The notes under the pieces were generated by a model. The model ran no database searches. It was not told the origin of the DNA and was given only the letters and a program-made list of their open reading frames with translations. From assembly GCF_001436395.1 (NCBI RefSeq), contig NZ_AZGJ01000009.1, positions 1-55,106 of the forward strand: a DNA stretch of 55,106 nt, in the 5' to 3' direction. The position numbers were made by a program, and so were the translations under genes. Numbering within the stretch: position 1 is the first letter of the stretch; each line of letters begins with the position of its first letter. Below, in pieces: positions 16,649 through 28,909 of this stretch. The DNA is from Secundilactobacillus malefermentans DSM 5705 = KCTC 3548. GTDB lineage: Bacteria; Bacillota; Bacilli; Lactobacillales; Lactobacillaceae.

Positions 16649-17604
16649 TCATTGTCTCCTTTATCTTTGGCGACCAGTTCATCTAATTCTTTAATAACTT
16701 GTTCAATTTCTGCATCATCCTTTGCAACCGCGCCACTGGCAAGTGGATGGCCTCCACCACCGTGGTTCATCGCAAGTTTATTAATTTCCGGTCCTTTAGA
16801 ACGTAACCGTACTCTAAACGTATGATCCTTTGATTCAACAAAAATTGCCCAAGCACTTACTGCAGTAATTTTACCTGGTAACGGAACAACTGCGGAAGAG
16901 CTTTCCTTAAGCATCCCGTACTGTGCTAAAACTTCGTCGGTTAGCTTTACGTAAGCTGCACCGCTATCCAAAATCGTTAAATTGTCATAAACGTAAGCCG
17001 ATAACTTTGAAAGTGGAATCGTGATTTCGTCTTCCTTTTGATTAACATCACTTGCCGAAAAATCAAGTCTCATTAATTCAGCGGCAACTTCCATCGTATG
17101 TGCAGATGTCGCTGGATACATAAAACGTCCGGTATCCCCAACGATTCCTGCGTATAACAGACGACCTGCCTCTGCTGGAATGGTTAATTTTGGCGTAACC
17201 GTTTCAGCTAAATCAGTAATCAATTCAGAAGTACTGGATGCCTCAGGTTTCACCCACATAATATCACCAAATTTATCTTCATTTGGATGATGGTCAATCT
17301 TAATCATCATTTTTCCTTTATCATAACGGTCATCATCAACTCGTGGTTGATTTGCCGTGTCAGTCACAATGACTAACGCGTTTTTGTAGTCGTCATCCGC
17401 AATTTCATCGGATTTTCCCATCCAATCAAACCCTGGGTAAGACTTTCCCGCTGATAAAATCCGCTTGTTTGGAAAATTGGCTTTTAGGATCGTTGCTAAT
17501 CCCAATTGTGACCCAATTGCATCGGGATCTGGTCGTTGATGACGATGAATAATAATCGTGTCATATTTTTTAATTGCTTCAAGTATAGATTGTTCAGTTG
17601 TCAT
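16645..17604 (-). CDS. nrnA: DHH/DHHA1 phosphoesterase, NrnA type
   Basis: A 319-aa bifunctional oligoribonuclease (nanoRNase) and pAp phosphatase of the NrnA group. The DHH domain holds H22, D26 and D28 (HQRPDPDAIGS), D81, the DHH triplet at 103-105 and D156 (GDTGRF). The C-terminal DHHA1 domain has the substrate-binding NHGGGGHPLASG. NrnA degrades 2-5 nt RNAs and recycles 3'-phosphoadenosine-5'-phosphate. AAAGGA lies upstream of the ATG. It forms a two-gene operon with cshB, joining an RNA helicase to a nanoRNase. Confidence 0.92.
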   Translation of the reverse strand: MTTEQSILEAIKKYDTIIIHRHQRPDPDAIGSQLGLATILKANFPNKRILSAGKSYPGFDWMGKSDEIADDDYKNALVIVTDTANQPRVDDDRYDKGKMMIKIDHHPNEDKFGDIMWVKPEASSTSELITDLAETVTPKLTIPAEAGRLLYAGIVGDTGRFMYPATSAHTMEVAAELMRLDFSASDVNQKEDEITIPLSKLSAYVYDNLTILDSGAAYVKLTDEVLAQYGMLKESSSAVVPLPGKITAVSAWAIFVESKDHTFRVRLRSKGPEINKLAMNHGGGGHPLASGAVAKDDAEIEQVIKELDELVAKDKGDNE

Positions 17605-17650
17605 TTAGAGTTTTCCTTTCAATTCCCGTGTTTCTTTAACACCGCATTTA

Positions 17651-17656
17651 ATTATA
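17651..17656 (-). promoter_or_regulatory. Probable -10 of nrnA-cshB
   Basis: A consensus TATAAT on minus about 45 bases before nrnA. The matching -35 (TATGAT, 17-base spacing) is poor. Confidence 0.35.
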
Positions 17657-17674
17657 GCGTTTTTGTGTCCGACA

Positions 17675-18787
17675 TCATAGCTCTTTCCCTTGAATACCAA
17701 ATAAAGGTAGCGAAATATTATCAAAGTCTAATGGCGCCAATCCAGTAATTGTAATTCCCAATAGACGAACACCTTGCGCAATATCTGGCATTTCATCCAG
17801 CAATTGATTGGCATACGTTTCATACAACTTTGGGTCATTTTGAATAAAATCAGTGGTTGTTAACCGCTTTGTCAGCGTAGTAAAGTCCTGATAACGAATC
17901 TTTAAAACGAGTGTGCGCCCGTGCTTTTGCTGTTCTTTAACCGTTTTAGCCACCATCTCACTCAATAGCTTAATTTGATCACCAACGGTTGTCTCATCCG
18001 ATAGAACTGGGCCATATGTCCGCTCTTTACCAATTGATTTTCGTTCTCGCTGATATTCAACTGGACGATCATCTATGCCCCGAACGCGGCGATACAAGAT
18101 ATAGCCAAATTTACCAAAATCCGCCATTAACTTGCTTTCAGACTGTCCAAATAAATCAGTCCCATTAAATATTTTTAAGTCGTGCATTTTCGGAATGGTT
18201 TTTTTCCCCACCCCTCGATATTTTTCAATAGGAAGTGCCATCAAGAAATCATGAGCATCATCTTGAGAAATAACGGTCATTCCAATTGGTTTACGAAAAT
18301 CCGAGGCTTCCTTTGCCAAAAACTTATTGTAGGAAATACCGATTGAACTGGTTAACCGGGTTTGTTCCCAAATAGTTTGTTGTAAGAATTTGCCAACTGC
18401 TACCGGATTATCAAGTTCCAATTTATTTTCTGTGACATCTAAATAAGCCTCATCCAGCGCAACAGATTCTATTTTATCCGTCACCTCGTGAAAAATATCA
18501 TGAATCTTTTCAGACACGGCACGGTATTTTGTAAAATCTGGCTCTTTAAAAATTGCGTCTTTACATAGTTCCAGCGCCTCTTGGGCACTCATCGCGGAGT
18601 GTATTCCAGCAGCCCTTGCTAGGTAATTAGCAGTTGCAACGACCCCTCGTCCACCACTTTTACGCGGATCCTTGGCAATCACTAAAGGTTGGTGGCGAAA
18701 ATCAGGATAATCCCGCATTTCGATTGACGCATAAAAAGCATCCATATCTACATGAATAATTTTACGCACTATTTCAACCACTGCCAC
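17675..18787 (-). CDS. dinB: DNA polymerase IV (Y family)
   Basis: Translesion polymerase of about 370 aa. It has the Y-family motif [10 protein letters not shown] (catalytic D14), the second acidic pair D112-E113 in LDEAYLDVT, the helix-hairpin-helix [10 protein letters not shown] and a little-finger domain. Near the C-terminus SLPLF (359-363) resembles the QLxLF sliding-clamp-binding pentapeptide with Gln replaced. The start is uncertain: GTG codons at 18787, 18781 and 18769 are possible, and a GGGGG run favours 18787 or 18781. I see no LexA box upstream. The yajC terminator ends only about 30 bases before it. Confidence 0.93.
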   Translation of the reverse strand: MAVVEIVRKIIHVDMDAFYASIEMRDYPDFRHQPLVIAKDPRKSGGRGVVATANYLARAAGIHSAMSAQEALELCKDAIFKEPDFTKYRAVSEKIHDIFHEVTDKIESVALDEAYLDVTENKLELDNPVAVGKFLQQTIWEQTRLTSSIGISYNKFLAKEASDFRKPIGMTVISQDDAHDFLMALPIEKYRGVGKKTIPKMHDLKIFNGTDLFGQSESKLMADFGKFGYILYRRVRGIDDRPVEYQRERKSIGKERTYGPVLSDETTVGDQIKLLSEMVAKTVKEQQKHGRTLVLKIRYQDFTTLTKRLTTTDFIQNDPKLYETYANQLLDEMPDIAQGVRLLGITITGLAPLDFDNISLPLFGIQGKEL

Positions 18788-18819
18788 ACCCCCACTTCAT
18801 CAGCTTATTAAACCAAAAA

Positions 18820-18845
18820 AACCAGCCAAAATCAATTGGCTGGTT
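18820..18845 (-). terminator. Terminator after yajC
   Basis: A 10-bp stem (18820-18829 with 18836-18845) six bases beyond the yajC stop, followed on minus by seven T residues. Confidence 0.88.
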
Positions 18846-18851
18846 CACTGA

Positions 18852-19262
18852 TTATTTGGACTCTTCTGTATCTTCAGAAGTTTCTTTTTCAGTCGATTCA
18901 GAAACCGAATTGACTTCTTCTTGGACCTTTTCAGTTGAGTCCTCTGTTGATTCATTTTCTGATTTTTCAGTATCATCGGTTGCTACTGTTGTACTTGCTG
19001 TTTTTTGGGTTACCTGAGCAATTGCTCGTAAATCAAAAACAAGGAAAATCCCATCTGCATCAAGTGTCACAGTTTTGTCTTCATTGTTGATTTCATCAAC
19101 CACACCGTGCAAACGACCGATTGTGATAACGTGATCGCCCTTTTGCAGCTTGCTTAAAGTATCTTGATGCTTTTGTTGCTGCTTTCGTTGTGGTCTGATC
19201 ATCAAGAAGTATAAAACAACAAACATGATGACGATTAAAATAATACCTGAATAGTTAGCCAA
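18852..19262 (-). CDS. yajC: Preprotein translocase subunit YajC
   Basis: A 136-aa single-span membrane protein. The transmembrane helix (residues 6-24, ending FLMIRPQRKQQQ) is the YajC hallmark. It is followed by the conserved GDHVITIGRLHGVV domain and an acidic Ser/Thr/Glu-rich tail of about 50 residues, longer than in E. coli. YajC joins SecDF in protein export. The start is a TTG at 19262 with AGGGGTGA six bases upstream. It is last of ruvA-ruvB-queA-tgt-yajC, the order common in Firmicutes. Confidence 0.93.
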   Translation of the reverse strand: MANYSGIILIVIMFVVLYFLMIRPQRKQQQKHQDTLSKLQKGDHVITIGRLHGVVDEINNEDKTVTLDADGIFLVFDLRAIAQVTQKTASTTVATDDTEKSENESTEDSTEKVQEEVNSVSESTEKETSEDTEESK

Positions 19263-19331
19263 AATAGTTCACCCCTTAATATGTCTAGTTACCACTTTAC
19301 CAAACTTCTTTAATATCGTCTATCTATATCA

Positions 19332-20588
<1,257 letters not shown>

Positions 20589-21623
20589 TTATTTAATAAA
20601 CATTGCATCCCCGAAACTGAAGAATCGATAATGCTCTTTAATGGCATGTTCATACGCATTTAAAATGTTTTCTCTCCCCGTAAATGCCGCAACCAGCATG
20701 ACGAGTGTTGATTTCGGCAAATGGAAGTTTGTGATAAAAGCATCCACAATCTGCCATTGATAGCCGGGTTTGATAAAAATTTCCGTCCAACCAGAATCTG
20801 CCTTAATTTCGCCCTTAAACTTCGTTCCAATCGTTTCAAGCGTCCGAATTGAGGTTGTTCCCGTTGCAACGATTCTACCACCATTTGCTTTAACCTCTCT
20901 CAGAGTTCGAGCAGATTCTTCGCTTAGTTGGTAGAATTCACTATGCATTTTATGATCTTCAATATTATCCTCATCAACTGGTCTAAAAGTTCCCAGCCCA
21001 ACATGAAGCGTTAAATAGACGAGTTTAATTCCCTTGTCTTGTACCTTTTGAAGTAATTCCTTAGTCCAATGCAAACCCGCTGTTGGCGCAGCAGCCGACC
21101 CAACTTGCTTAGCATAAACCGTTTGGTAACGTTCAGGATCATCCAACTTTTCTTTGATATAAGGTGGCAATGGCATTTCTCCCAAAGACTCAAGAATTTC
21201 CATAAAGATACCAGCGTAATGAAATTCGATCATTTTACCGCCATGTTCCAAATCTTTGGTGACCGTAGCAGTTAGCTTTCCATCCCCAAACACGATTGTC
21301 GTCCCGACAGTTGCACGTTTGGCAGGCTTAGCAAGCGTCTCCCATTCGTCCCCTTGAGTATTGTGCAAAAGGAGCAGCTCAACGTGGCCACCAGTTTCAG
21401 GCTTTTCTCCATAAATTCTGGCTGGCATAACCCGAGAATCATTCATCACGACAGCGTCTCCTGAGTTTAATTGATCAATAATGTCGTAAAAGTGCTTATC
21501 TTCCATTTCACCAGTTTTATGATCTAAAACTAATAATCGGGAAGCATCTCTCTTTTCAATTGGCGTTTGAGCAATTAATTCATGTGGCAAATCATAATCA
21601 AAATCTTCAGTTGTTAATGTCAT
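20589..21623 (-). CDS. queA: S-adenosylmethionine:tRNA ribosyltransferase-isomerase
   Basis: Transfers the ribosyl moiety of SAM to preQ1 in tRNA, giving epoxyqueuosine. The 344-aa protein has the family segments [47 protein letters not shown] and [20 protein letters not shown] lies before the ATG. It begins ten bases after ruvB and acts one step after tgt, two genes apart in the same cluster. Confidence 0.97.
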   Translation of the reverse strand: MTLTTEDFDYDLPHELIAQTPIEKRDASRLLVLDHKTGEMEDKHFYDIIDQLNSGDAVVMNDSRVMPARIYGEKPETGGHVELLLLHNTQGDEWETLAKPAKRATVGTTIVFGDGKLTATVTKDLEHGGKMIEFHYAGIFMEILESLGEMPLPPYIKEKLDDPERYQTVYAKQVGSAAAPTAGLHWTKELLQKVQDKGIKLVYLTLHVGLGTFRPVDEDNIEDHKMHSEFYQLSEESARTLREVKANGGRIVATGTTSIRTLETIGTKFKGEIKADSGWTEIFIKPGYQWQIVDAFITNFHLPKSTLVMLVAAFTGRENILNAYEHAIKEHYRFFSFGDAMFIK

Positions 21624-21633
21624 TTTTTCACCT

Positions 21634-22653
21634 TTAATCGTTTAAATTTTGTGGATACGGAACGCCAAGATGTTCATAACCGGCCGCCGTCACAACGCGT
21701 CCTCTTGAGGTTCGTTTAATGAATCCAATTTGGAGCAAGTAAGGTTCATACATTTCAGCTATGGTATCAGCTTCTTCGCCAATATTTGCAGCTAACGTAT
21801 TTAACCCAACTGGCCCACCGTTATAAAAGTTAATCATAGTTTTCAGTAATTTAGCGTCAGTACCATCAAGTCCCATATTATCTACGCCAAGTAGTTTTAA
21901 TGCATGATCGACAATTTCCTGATCGATACTGTCATGTGCCTCAGATACCTGGGCAAAATCCCGAATTCGTTTGAACAGTCGATTCGCAATCCTAGGCGTT
22001 CCTCGTGAACGACTCGCAATTGCGTGTGCGCCCTCTTCTTCTATAGGCGTATTAAAGATATTAGCTGTTCGTTGCACGATTTGTTCAAGTTCCGCGGGCT
22101 CATAATAGCTCATGTGCTCAACAATCCCAAATCGATCTCTCAGTGGTGCCGACAACTGTCCCGCTCGCGTGGTCGCCCCAATAAGGGTGAAGGGTGGCAA
22201 TGGAAAATGAATCGGATGGGCAGTTGGGCCTTGCCCAACCACGATATCGACGTAAAAATCTTCCATTGCAGAATAAAGCATTTCTTCAACAATTTTAGGA
22301 AGTCGATGAATCTCATCAATAAATAAAATATCACCCGGCTTTAGCTCATTTAGTAACGCTACTAAGTCACCCGGCTTTTCAATTGCGGGACCACTAGTTG
22401 TTTTTATGCTAACCGCCATTTCATTGCCGATAACCATGGCCAAAGTCGTTTTCCCTAAACCAGGAGGTCCGTATAAGAGCACGTGATCCAACGATTCCTC
22501 ACGCTGTTTAGCGGCCTTAATATAAACTGACAGCTCATGCTTAATTTCCTTTTGACCAATATATTCCGAAAGTAATTGCGGTCTTAATGAACCCTCGAGA
22601 GAGGTTTCATCGTCTTCAACTTCATTTGAAACTAATCGGTTATCTTCATCCAA
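21634..22653 (-). CDS. ruvB: Holliday junction branch-migration helicase RuvB
   Basis: AAA+ motor of the RuvAB complex, 339 aa. Walker [11 protein letters not shown], Walker [10 protein letters not shown], sensor 1 IGATTRAG and the arginine finger in APLRDRFGI are all visible, followed by a winged-helix C-terminus ([17 protein letters not shown]). The start is a TTG at 22653 with GGGGAG six bases upstream; no in-frame ATG lies near. It is co-transcribed with ruvA under a LexA-type box. Confidence 0.97.
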   Translation of the reverse strand: MDEDNRLVSNEVEDDETSLEGSLRPQLLSEYIGQKEIKHELSVYIKAAKQREESLDHVLLYGPPGLGKTTLAMVIGNEMAVSIKTTSGPAIEKPGDLVALLNELKPGDILFIDEIHRLPKIVEEMLYSAMEDFYVDIVVGQGPTAHPIHFPLPPFTLIGATTRAGQLSAPLRDRFGIVEHMSYYEPAELEQIVQRTANIFNTPIEEEGAHAIASRSRGTPRIANRLFKRIRDFAQVSEAHDSIDQEIVDHALKLLGVDNMGLDGTDAKLLKTMINFYNGGPVGLNTLAANIGEEADTIAEMYEPYLLQIGFIKRTSRGRVVTAAGYEHLGVPYPQNLND

Positions 22654-22680
22654 TGGCTTCTCTCCCCTCTCTAATTCATA

Positions 22681-23268
22681 TTATTTCATCAACCGCTTTA
22701 AGCCTTCACTCAAGTACTGATCAGTTGTGCTGACATCAAGTTCATCTAGTGCTGGCTTAATTTTTGATACCTCTCTGCTACTATATCCAAGTGCTTCTAG
22801 TGCTGCTAAAGCATCATCAAGCTGCTGATTAGCTGTGAGATGGATCTCAATTTGGTCACCCGCATCATCAACAAACTCGCCCAGTTTCCCTTTTAAATCC
22901 AGGATGATTTGCTGGGCCGTTTTTTTACCAATTCCGGGAAACTTCACTAGAAACGAAACGTTTTCTTGGTTTATTGCATTCACGATTCCGTGATGATCTT
23001 CATTCGCCAAAATTGCGAGTGCACTCTTTGAACCAATTCCCGAAACGTTTAATAGTTTTTCAAAGAGCTGCTTTTCTTCATAGGTAGCAAATCCATACAA
23101 ACTTTGCGCACTATCCGATATCGTTTGATGAACATATACTTTATATTTCTCACCAATTTGAAAATGATAGGGATTTCCAGTGTAAATAAAATAGCCAACG
23201 CCATTTACATCAACAACGATGTGATCTGGTTGGACACTACTAACCGTGCCTTCTAAGTATTCATACAT
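22681..23268 (-). CDS. ruvA: Holliday junction DNA helicase subunit RuvA
   Basis: A 195-aa junction-binding tetramer subunit. It has an N-terminal OB fold (MYEYLEGTVSSVQPDHIVVD), two helix-hairpin-helix motifs (VSGIGSKSALAIL and FPGIGKKTAQQII), and a C-terminal RuvB-binding three-helix domain after an acidic linker. First gene of ruvA-ruvB-queA. Confidence 0.97.
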   Translation of the reverse strand: MYEYLEGTVSSVQPDHIVVDVNGVGYFIYTGNPYHFQIGEKYKVYVHQTISDSAQSLYGFATYEEKQLFEKLLNVSGIGSKSALAILANEDHHGIVNAINQENVSFLVKFPGIGKKTAQQIILDLKGKLGEFVDDAGDQIEIHLTANQQLDDALAALEALGYSSREVSKIKPALDELDVSTTDQYLSEGLKRLMK

Positions 23269-23286
23269 GCTAATTTCCGTCCATTC

Positions 23287-23300
23287 TAAACATACGTTTG
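23287..23300. promoter_or_regulatory. LexA (SOS) box upstream of ruvA
   Basis: On minus, CAAACGTATGTTTA fits 12 of 14 positions of the Gram-positive LexA operator CGAAC-N4-GTTYG-type consensus and has the dyad AAAC-N4-GTTT. It lies directly downstream of the probable -10 (TGATACAAT, TACAAT at 23307-23312), where LexA would block initiation. ruvAB is LexA-controlled in Bacillus. Confidence 0.6.
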
Positions 23301-23340
23301 CTTAAAATTGTATCACAACTTAAAGTCGGGACGTACCTTT

Positions 23341-25317
23341 TTATGCAAAATCACTCAACCCTGTTTGGTGAGAGTCTTGAATCCGTTTGAACATTTTTTC
23401 CATGTCCTGGTTGTTGAAATGGACTAAAACCGGGCGGCCATGAGGGCAATTAAATGGATTTTCTGCCTCTGCTAGCTTCGCAATTAAGGCTTTGGCCTGC
23501 TGGTCGTCAAGATGGTGATTCGCTTTAATCGCCCGTTTACAGCTCATCATGATGGCCGTCTTTTCCCTAAAAGAAGCAACTGAAATATGACCGTCTTGAA
23601 TTACCCAATCAATCATTTCTTTGATTGTATCCTCTTCTTGCCCTGCCTTAAACCAGGTTGGATGATGACGCACAATAAAACTATTTTGACCAAATGGTTC
23701 TAATTCAATTCCCACACTTTTTAAAGTTTCGTAATTAGCTTGAATATTAAGCACATCAGTCGTTGGATAGTCCAAAACGATGGGGACAAGCAAATTTTGC
23801 TGATCCGTTGAAACTTCGCCGATTTGCTTTCTGTAGTATTCATAGTTGATTCGTTCCTGTGCAGCATGCTGATCCAAAACATAAAGACCTGAATCATCCT
23901 CTGCTAACAAATAGGTACCGTGCATTTGGCCAATATAAATAAGGTTTGGAAAACGTTCTTCTTTTTTTCTTGGTTGTCTGAGCATTGAGTCATCGATTGT
24001 TTCTGCTTTTTGTTCAATGTCAATGCCATGTTCCCGTTTTTCCACGGTGGCATACTTTTCTTCAAAAGTTTGCATTTCTGGACTATTTAGATCCGATTTA
24101 TTCTTAATAATTAGAGGGGAAACTGGTGCAGCATCAGTAACTGCGCCAAATAAAGTACCATCGGAATTAACTTCCTTGCTGGTTGTCTTTTCTGACCCAT
24201 TGCTTGCCGATTCAGATTGGTTTGAATTTAAGGCATATTGCTGTGATGCCTCATTCAAATTAATCGTTAATTGATCCGTATTAATTTTGGTATTAATTTT
24301 GCGGTTTAAGTTTTCAGTTGCATCTGGAATTAGGTTTTCTGAAGCCAATCGATTATAAATTGTCTTTGTAATGAGTTCCATTAACTCGGGTTCCTTGTTT
24401 ATTCGAACTTCCTGTTTAGTCGGATGAACATTCACATCGACCAGCAAAGCATCCATTTGAATATTAATCACTGCAACTGGAAAGCGTCCCACCATGAGCT
24501 TTGATCCATAGCCATTAACAATTGCTTTCGTTAGTTGGAAGTTACGGACATATCGACCATTTAGCAAAATCGAAATGTACTGACGACTAGCTCTCGTCAA
24601 TTCCGGAAGTGACACATAGCCCGTCACAGAAAAATCATCATCCTGACCTTCCACCTTAACCATCTCTCGGGCATTCGAAATACCGTATACACCAGAAATA
24701 ACCTGAAGAAGGTCTCCGCGACCTGCACTTCTCATCAATTCGCGACCGTTGTGCGTCAGCGAAAAAGATATTTGAGGATAGCTTAAAGCCAACCGATTTA
24801 CAATATCGGTGATTCTAGCCAACTCAGTATTAGGCGCTTTCAGATACTTTAGTCGGGCGGGCACATTATAAAATAGATCCTTAACCGTTACAGAAGTTCC
24901 TTTTCTCGAAATTGCTGGTTTTTCAGTCACTAATTTTCCACCGGAAATGTGAATTTCTTCGCCCTCTCCGCCAGTTGAAGTGCTTAATGTCACATCAGCA
25001 ATTGATGCAATACTAGGTAAGGCCTCGCCACGAAAGCCAAGTGAATGAATTCTGAACAAATCTTGACGGTCAATAATTTTACTAGTCGCATGCCGTTCAA
25101 ACGCCATTGGGACGTCTTCTCGGTCAATTCCATCACCATCATCAATAACGGAAATGAGTTTTAATCCTGCTTCCTCAATTCGAATATCAATTTCAGTACT
25201 ATTTGCATCTATTGAATTTTCGACTAGTTCTTTAACAACTGAAGCTGGTCGTTCGATTACTTCTCCTGCTGCAATTTGATCAGCCAATATTGCTGATAAT
25301 TCATGAATTTTGGCCAA
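23341..25317 (-). CDS. mutL: DNA mismatch repair protein MutL, endonuclease type
   Basis: A 658-aa GHKL ATPase with [16 protein letters not shown] and [11 protein letters not shown] poorly conserved Ser/Thr/Lys linker (about 335-445) is followed by a C-terminal nuclease domain. Its metal motif D482[11 protein letters not shown] matches DQHA(x)2E(x)4E, and the SCKRAIKAN and CPHGRP (C624) blocks are present. This is therefore an incising MutL, as expected where MutH is absent. I start at a TTG at 25317 (reading [10 protein letters not shown]), seven bases after GGAGG; a GTG precedes it directly. Confidence 0.95.
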   Translation of the reverse strand: MAKIHELSAILADQIAAGEVIERPASVVKELVENSIDANSTEIDIRIEEAGLKLISVIDDGDGIDREDVPMAFERHATSKIIDRQDLFRIHSLGFRGEALPSIASIADVTLSTSTGGEGEEIHISGGKLVTEKPAISRKGTSVTVKDLFYNVPARLKYLKAPNTELARITDIVNRLALSYPQISFSLTHNGRELMRSAGRGDLLQVISGVYGISNAREMVKVEGQDDDFSVTGYVSLPELTRASRQYISILLNGRYVRNFQLTKAIVNGYGSKLMVGRFPVAVINIQMDALLVDVNVHPTKQEVRINKEPELMELITKTIYNRLASENLIPDATENLNRKINTKINTDQLTINLNEASQQYALNSNQSESASNGSEKTTSKEVNSDGTLFGAVTDAAPVSPLIIKNKSDLNSPEMQTFEEKYATVEKREHGIDIEQKAETIDDSMLRQPRKKEERFPNLIYIGQMHGTYLLAEDDSGLYVLDQHAAQERINYEYYRKQIGEVSTDQQNLLVPIVLDYPTTDVLNIQANYETLKSVGIELEPFGQNSFIVRHHPTWFKAGQEEDTIKEMIDWVIQDGHISVASFREKTAIMMSCKRAIKANHHLDDQQAKALIAKLAEAENPFNCPHGRPVLVHFNNQDMEKMFKRIQDSHQTGLSDFA

Positions 25318-25336
25318 CACAATTCCTCCCTAATTC

Positions 25337-27979
25337 TTACTTACCTAATTTCTGTTGCCACTTGTTTACCAAATTCATGACGTCCATTGGCGTTAGTGAC
25401 ATTAGATTCAATGTTTTTAAATCCGTGAGAACTTTCTCTGATTTTGGATCAACTGATTTTTCTGAAAAAAGCGATAGCTGTTCGTCTTCATTTACAGTTG
25501 TCGGTTTTTCTGCCTCTTGAGCCTCTTCATTAATCTTTAACTGTTTTCTTGGCTCCGTGACTGCCGAAATGGTTTTTCCTTGGTTTTCTTCTTCAAGTCG
25601 ACTTAATATATCTGATGCCCTGTTTAATAGTTCCTCTGGCATACCAGCCAACTTTGCAACATGGATACCGTAGGACTTATCGGCTGGACCATTTTCAACT
25701 TGGTGCAGAAAGACCAGTTCGCCATTCTTTTCAACAGCCCCAACGTGGACGTTCCTTAACTCTGATAAATTATCTTCTAACGCTGTAAGTTCATGGTAAT
25801 GGGTAGAAAACAAAGTCTTTGCGTGCACGTGATCATGAACATATTCAATGATTGATTGTGCCAATGCCATCCCATCATAAGTTGCTGTCCCTCGACCAAT
25901 TTCATCAAATAAAATAAGTGAGTTCTGCGTTGCGTGCAAAACAGCCTGATTTGCTTCCTGCATCTCTACCATAAAGGTACTTTGACCAGAAATTAAATCA
26001 TCTGCTGCGCCAATTCGCGTAAAAATTTGATCAAAAATGGGCAGCTTAGCTGATTCTGCTGGTACGAAGCAGCCCATCTGTGCCATTATCACGGTCAATG
26101 CCAATTGACGCATATAAGTACTTTTCCCGGACATGTTGGGTCCTGTTATTAACAAAATACTGGTTTGGGGATCCATTCGAATATCATTTGGAACGTAACT
26201 TTGGCGACCCATCACTTTTTCAACAACAGGATGTCTTCCTTGCACAATTTGTAAATCATGAGCGTTTTGAGTCATTTGTGGTTGTACCAAACGATAGTTT
26301 TCACTCACCACAGCAAAGCTTTGTAAAACATCTAGCGTTGAAATAACTTGTGCTAATTTTTGCAACCTTTGGATTGCTAGTTTAACCTTCTCACGCAAAT
26401 CAGTAAACAAAGTATACTCAAGTGCTGCAGATTTCTCTTGAGCTTCTAAAATTAACTGCTCGCGCTCCTTAAGTTCCGGAGTTGAGAAACGTTCAGCATT
26501 GGTTAGCGTTTGTTTTCGTTCGTATCGTCCTTCTGGCAATTTACTTAAATTTACTTTTGTTACTTCAATGTAATAGCCAAAGACCCGGTTATAAGCAACT
26601 TTAAGATTATTGATTCCAGTAATCTTTCGCTCGGAAGCCTGCAACTCAGCAATCCATTGTTTCCCATTTTGCATGGCATCCCGATATTGGTCTAATTGGT
26701 CGTTATAGTTATCTTTAATCAAGTTCCCATCAGTAACCGACATTGGTGGCTCGTCCACAATTGCGGATTCAATTGCCACTGCAACATCTTCAACAGGATC
26801 CAGTGACTTTAATATTTCATCGAATTCTGGCGTCTCCAAAGTATCTAAAACATGCTTAATTTTAGGCACTTGTTGAAGGGAAGTCTTTAATTGGATTAAA
26901 TCCCGACCATTCACGTTACCAAAAGCAACTCGACCGGCTAATCGCTCAAGATCGTACACAGAAACAAGTTCATCTTGTAAATTACTCCGTTCAAAATAGT
27001 ACTCCAACAAAACTTTTACTTTATTCTGTCGATCTTCTATAGCAGCTTTGGAAAGTAAGGGCCTATCTAACCACCGTTTTAACAATCGTGCTCCCATTGC
27101 AGTCTTGGTTTCATCTAGTAGCCATAATAAGGTACCAGATTTTTTCTTAGTTCTAATATTTTGAGTTAACTCTAGATTATATTGAGAATAATGATCTAGT
27201 TTTAGATAACGAGATGGTTCGTAGCTCACGGCACGTTGCAGATGAGCTAAACTGCGCTTTTGAGTTACATTAATGTATGTGAGTAAGAGTGAAACTGATT
27301 TCTCTTGGATTTTATTTTCTAATCCTTGCATTAAGTAACTTGTCTCTGCCTTTACGGTTACCTCTTCTTGATGCGATACTAAAATTCCTATTTTTGTTAA
27401 TTGGTCAAGAATCGTTGCCGAAACAGTTGAATTAACAACGATTTCCTTTGTTTTTAAACTCATTACTTCATTAATTAAATCATTTGAATCTGCAAGGGTT
27501 GCGGCCTTCAGTTCTCCAGTTGCAATGTCTGCGTACGAAAATCCCATTTTGTGATTACTCGTATCAGCCACTAAAGCAGTCAAGTAGTTATTTGACTTGG
27601 CACTCTCAGACCCAACTTCCGTATTTGTTCCTGGGGTAATCAGTTGAATAACCTCTCGTTTAACCATTCCTTTGGCTAACTTGGGGTCCTCCATTTGCTC
27701 ACAAATAGCCACCTTATATCCCTTATCAACCAGAATATCAATATAGTTTTGAACGGCATGATGGGGAACCCCGCACATTGGAATTGGATTATCGGAATTG
27801 TGATTTCTAGTTGTTAAAGTAAGCTCTAGGAGTTGAGCTCCCTTGATTGCATCTTCATTAAACATTTCATAAAAATCGCCTAAGCGATAAAACAGAAAAG
27901 CATCGGGATATTGATCCTTAATCTTTTGATATTGCACCATCATAGGTGTTTGACTTGGTGTTTTTTCTTTCTTTGCCAC
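25337..27979 (-). CDS. mutS: DNA mismatch repair protein MutS
   Basis: Mismatch sensor of 880 aa. The mismatch-wedge motif GDFYEMF is near residue 35; Walker [10 protein letters not shown] and [14 protein letters not shown] are near residue 620. The variable tail carries QLSLF at 834-838, an exact match to the sliding-clamp-binding pentapeptide, by which MutS is tethered to the replisome in Bacillus. It is upstream of mutL by 19 bases and downstream of ymdB. Confidence 0.97.
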   Translation of the reverse strand: MAKKEKTPSQTPMMVQYQKIKDQYPDAFLFYRLGDFYEMFNEDAIKGAQLLELTLTTRNHNSDNPIPMCGVPHHAVQNYIDILVDKGYKVAICEQMEDPKLAKGMVKREVIQLITPGTNTEVGSESAKSNNYLTALVADTSNHKMGFSYADIATGELKAATLADSNDLINEVMSLKTKEIVVNSTVSATILDQLTKIGILVSHQEEVTVKAETSYLMQGLENKIQEKSVSLLLTYINVTQKRSLAHLQRAVSYEPSRYLKLDHYSQYNLELTQNIRTKKKSGTLLWLLDETKTAMGARLLKRWLDRPLLSKAAIEDRQNKVKVLLEYYFERSNLQDELVSVYDLERLAGRVAFGNVNGRDLIQLKTSLQQVPKIKHVLDTLETPEFDEILKSLDPVEDVAVAIESAIVDEPPMSVTDGNLIKDNYNDQLDQYRDAMQNGKQWIAELQASERKITGINNLKVAYNRVFGYYIEVTKVNLSKLPEGRYERKQTLTNAERFSTPELKEREQLILEAQEKSAALEYTLFTDLREKVKLAIQRLQKLAQVISTLDVLQSFAVVSENYRLVQPQMTQNAHDLQIVQGRHPVVEKVMGRQSYVPNDIRMDPQTSILLITGPNMSGKSTYMRQLALTVIMAQMGCFVPAESAKLPIFDQIFTRIGAADDLISGQSTFMVEMQEANQAVLHATQNSLILFDEIGRGTATYDGMALAQSIIEYVHDHVHAKTLFSTHYHELTALEDNLSELRNVHVGAVEKNGELVFLHQVENGPADKSYGIHVAKLAGMPEELLNRASDILSRLEEENQGKTISAVTEPRKQLKINEEAQEAEKPTTVNEDEQLSLFSEKSVDPKSEKVLTDLKTLNLMSLTPMDVMNLVNKWQQKLGK

Positions 27980-28000
27980 TCCTAAAACTCCTTTTATCAG

Positions 28001-28804
28001 CTAATTTAAATATGGATGTTCTTTACTAATCAAAATCGGTTTAATCTTTTTTGCATGCCCAGTTTTGTCATCTAAATCAATTACGCAGCCTGAAAGCAAC
28101 CCTGACCCACTTTCTTCAACCTCAAATCGAGTTGGCCGTTGATTCAAGAAACGCCCAATTACCGCCTCAGATTTCATTCCCAATATGCTATCTGCCGGAC
28201 CCGTCATACCAACTTCGGTTAAAAACGCTGTTCCATTTGGTAAGACTTTTGCATCGCTTGTCTGGACATGTGTATGAGTTCCGACTACTGCCGAAACCTG
28301 ACCATCTAGATAAGTAGCTAATGCCCGTTTTTCACTCGTTGTTTCAGCGTGAAAATCGATAAAAATAAACGGTGACGTCTTCTTTGCCTGGTCGACGAGT
28401 TCTTCTGCAACTTGAAAAGGATCATCCATTGGATTCATAAAAATTCGTCCCTGAAGATTAATAACCGTTAATGTTTGCGCGTTAATTCGAATCGTTGTGT
28501 CGCCCTGACCAGGAACATTTTTTCCTGGAAAGTTTGCCGGTCGAACTAGTCTGTCCGCGTCATTCATAAAATCAAATATCTCGCGATTATCCCAGGTATG
28601 ATTTCCCATAGTAATCACGTCGGCTCCTGCCTGAAGTAATTTCTTATAGATGGCCAAACTAATTCCACGTCCAACCGATGTAGAATTCTCCCCATTTACA
28701 ATAGTTGCTTGGGGTTTAAAATCACGTTTTAACTGTGGCAAATAGGACTCAATCATTTCGACACCCTTATCACCAACAACATCACCAACAAATAGTATTC
28801 GCAT
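28001..28804 (-). CDS. ymdB: YmdB metallophosphoesterase
   Basis: A 267-aa member of the TIGR00282 family; Bacillus YmdB hydrolyses 2',3'-cAMP in vitro and affects biofilm and motility. Metal ligands appear in VGDVVGDKG (D8), NGEN (N40), GNHTWD (67-72), DFHAETTSEK and GTHTHVQT. The start at 28804 has GAGG upstream; the frame continues 12 codons farther without a site. It lies between rny and mutS, and the rny-ymdB order is conserved. Confidence 0.93.
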   Translation of the reverse strand: MRILFVGDVVGDKGVEMIESYLPQLKRDFKPQATIVNGENSTSVGRGISLAIYKKLLQAGADVITMGNHTWDNREIFDFMNDADRLVRPANFPGKNVPGQGDTTIRINAQTLTVINLQGRIFMNPMDDPFQVAEELVDQAKKTSPFIFIDFHAETTSEKRALATYLDGQVSAVVGTHTHVQTSDAKVLPNGTAFLTEVGMTGPADSILGMKSEAVIGRFLNQRPTRFEVEESGSGLLSGCVIDLDDKTGHAKKIKPILISKEHPYLN

Positions 28805-28887
28805 TCTTTTCCTCTTGTCTAAAATATAATTATTAATCATTTACATAGTCTCGACTATTTTACCATGCTTTTTAAATAAAAATAAAA

Positions 28888-28907
28888 AAGATCAGTTTCC
28901 TGATCTT
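28888..28907 (-). terminator. Terminator after rny
   Basis: An 8-bp stem with a four-base loop (28888-28895 with 28900-28907) three bases after the rny stop, followed on minus by a T-rich tract. It separates rny from ymdB. Confidence 0.85.
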
Positions 28908-28909
28908 CT

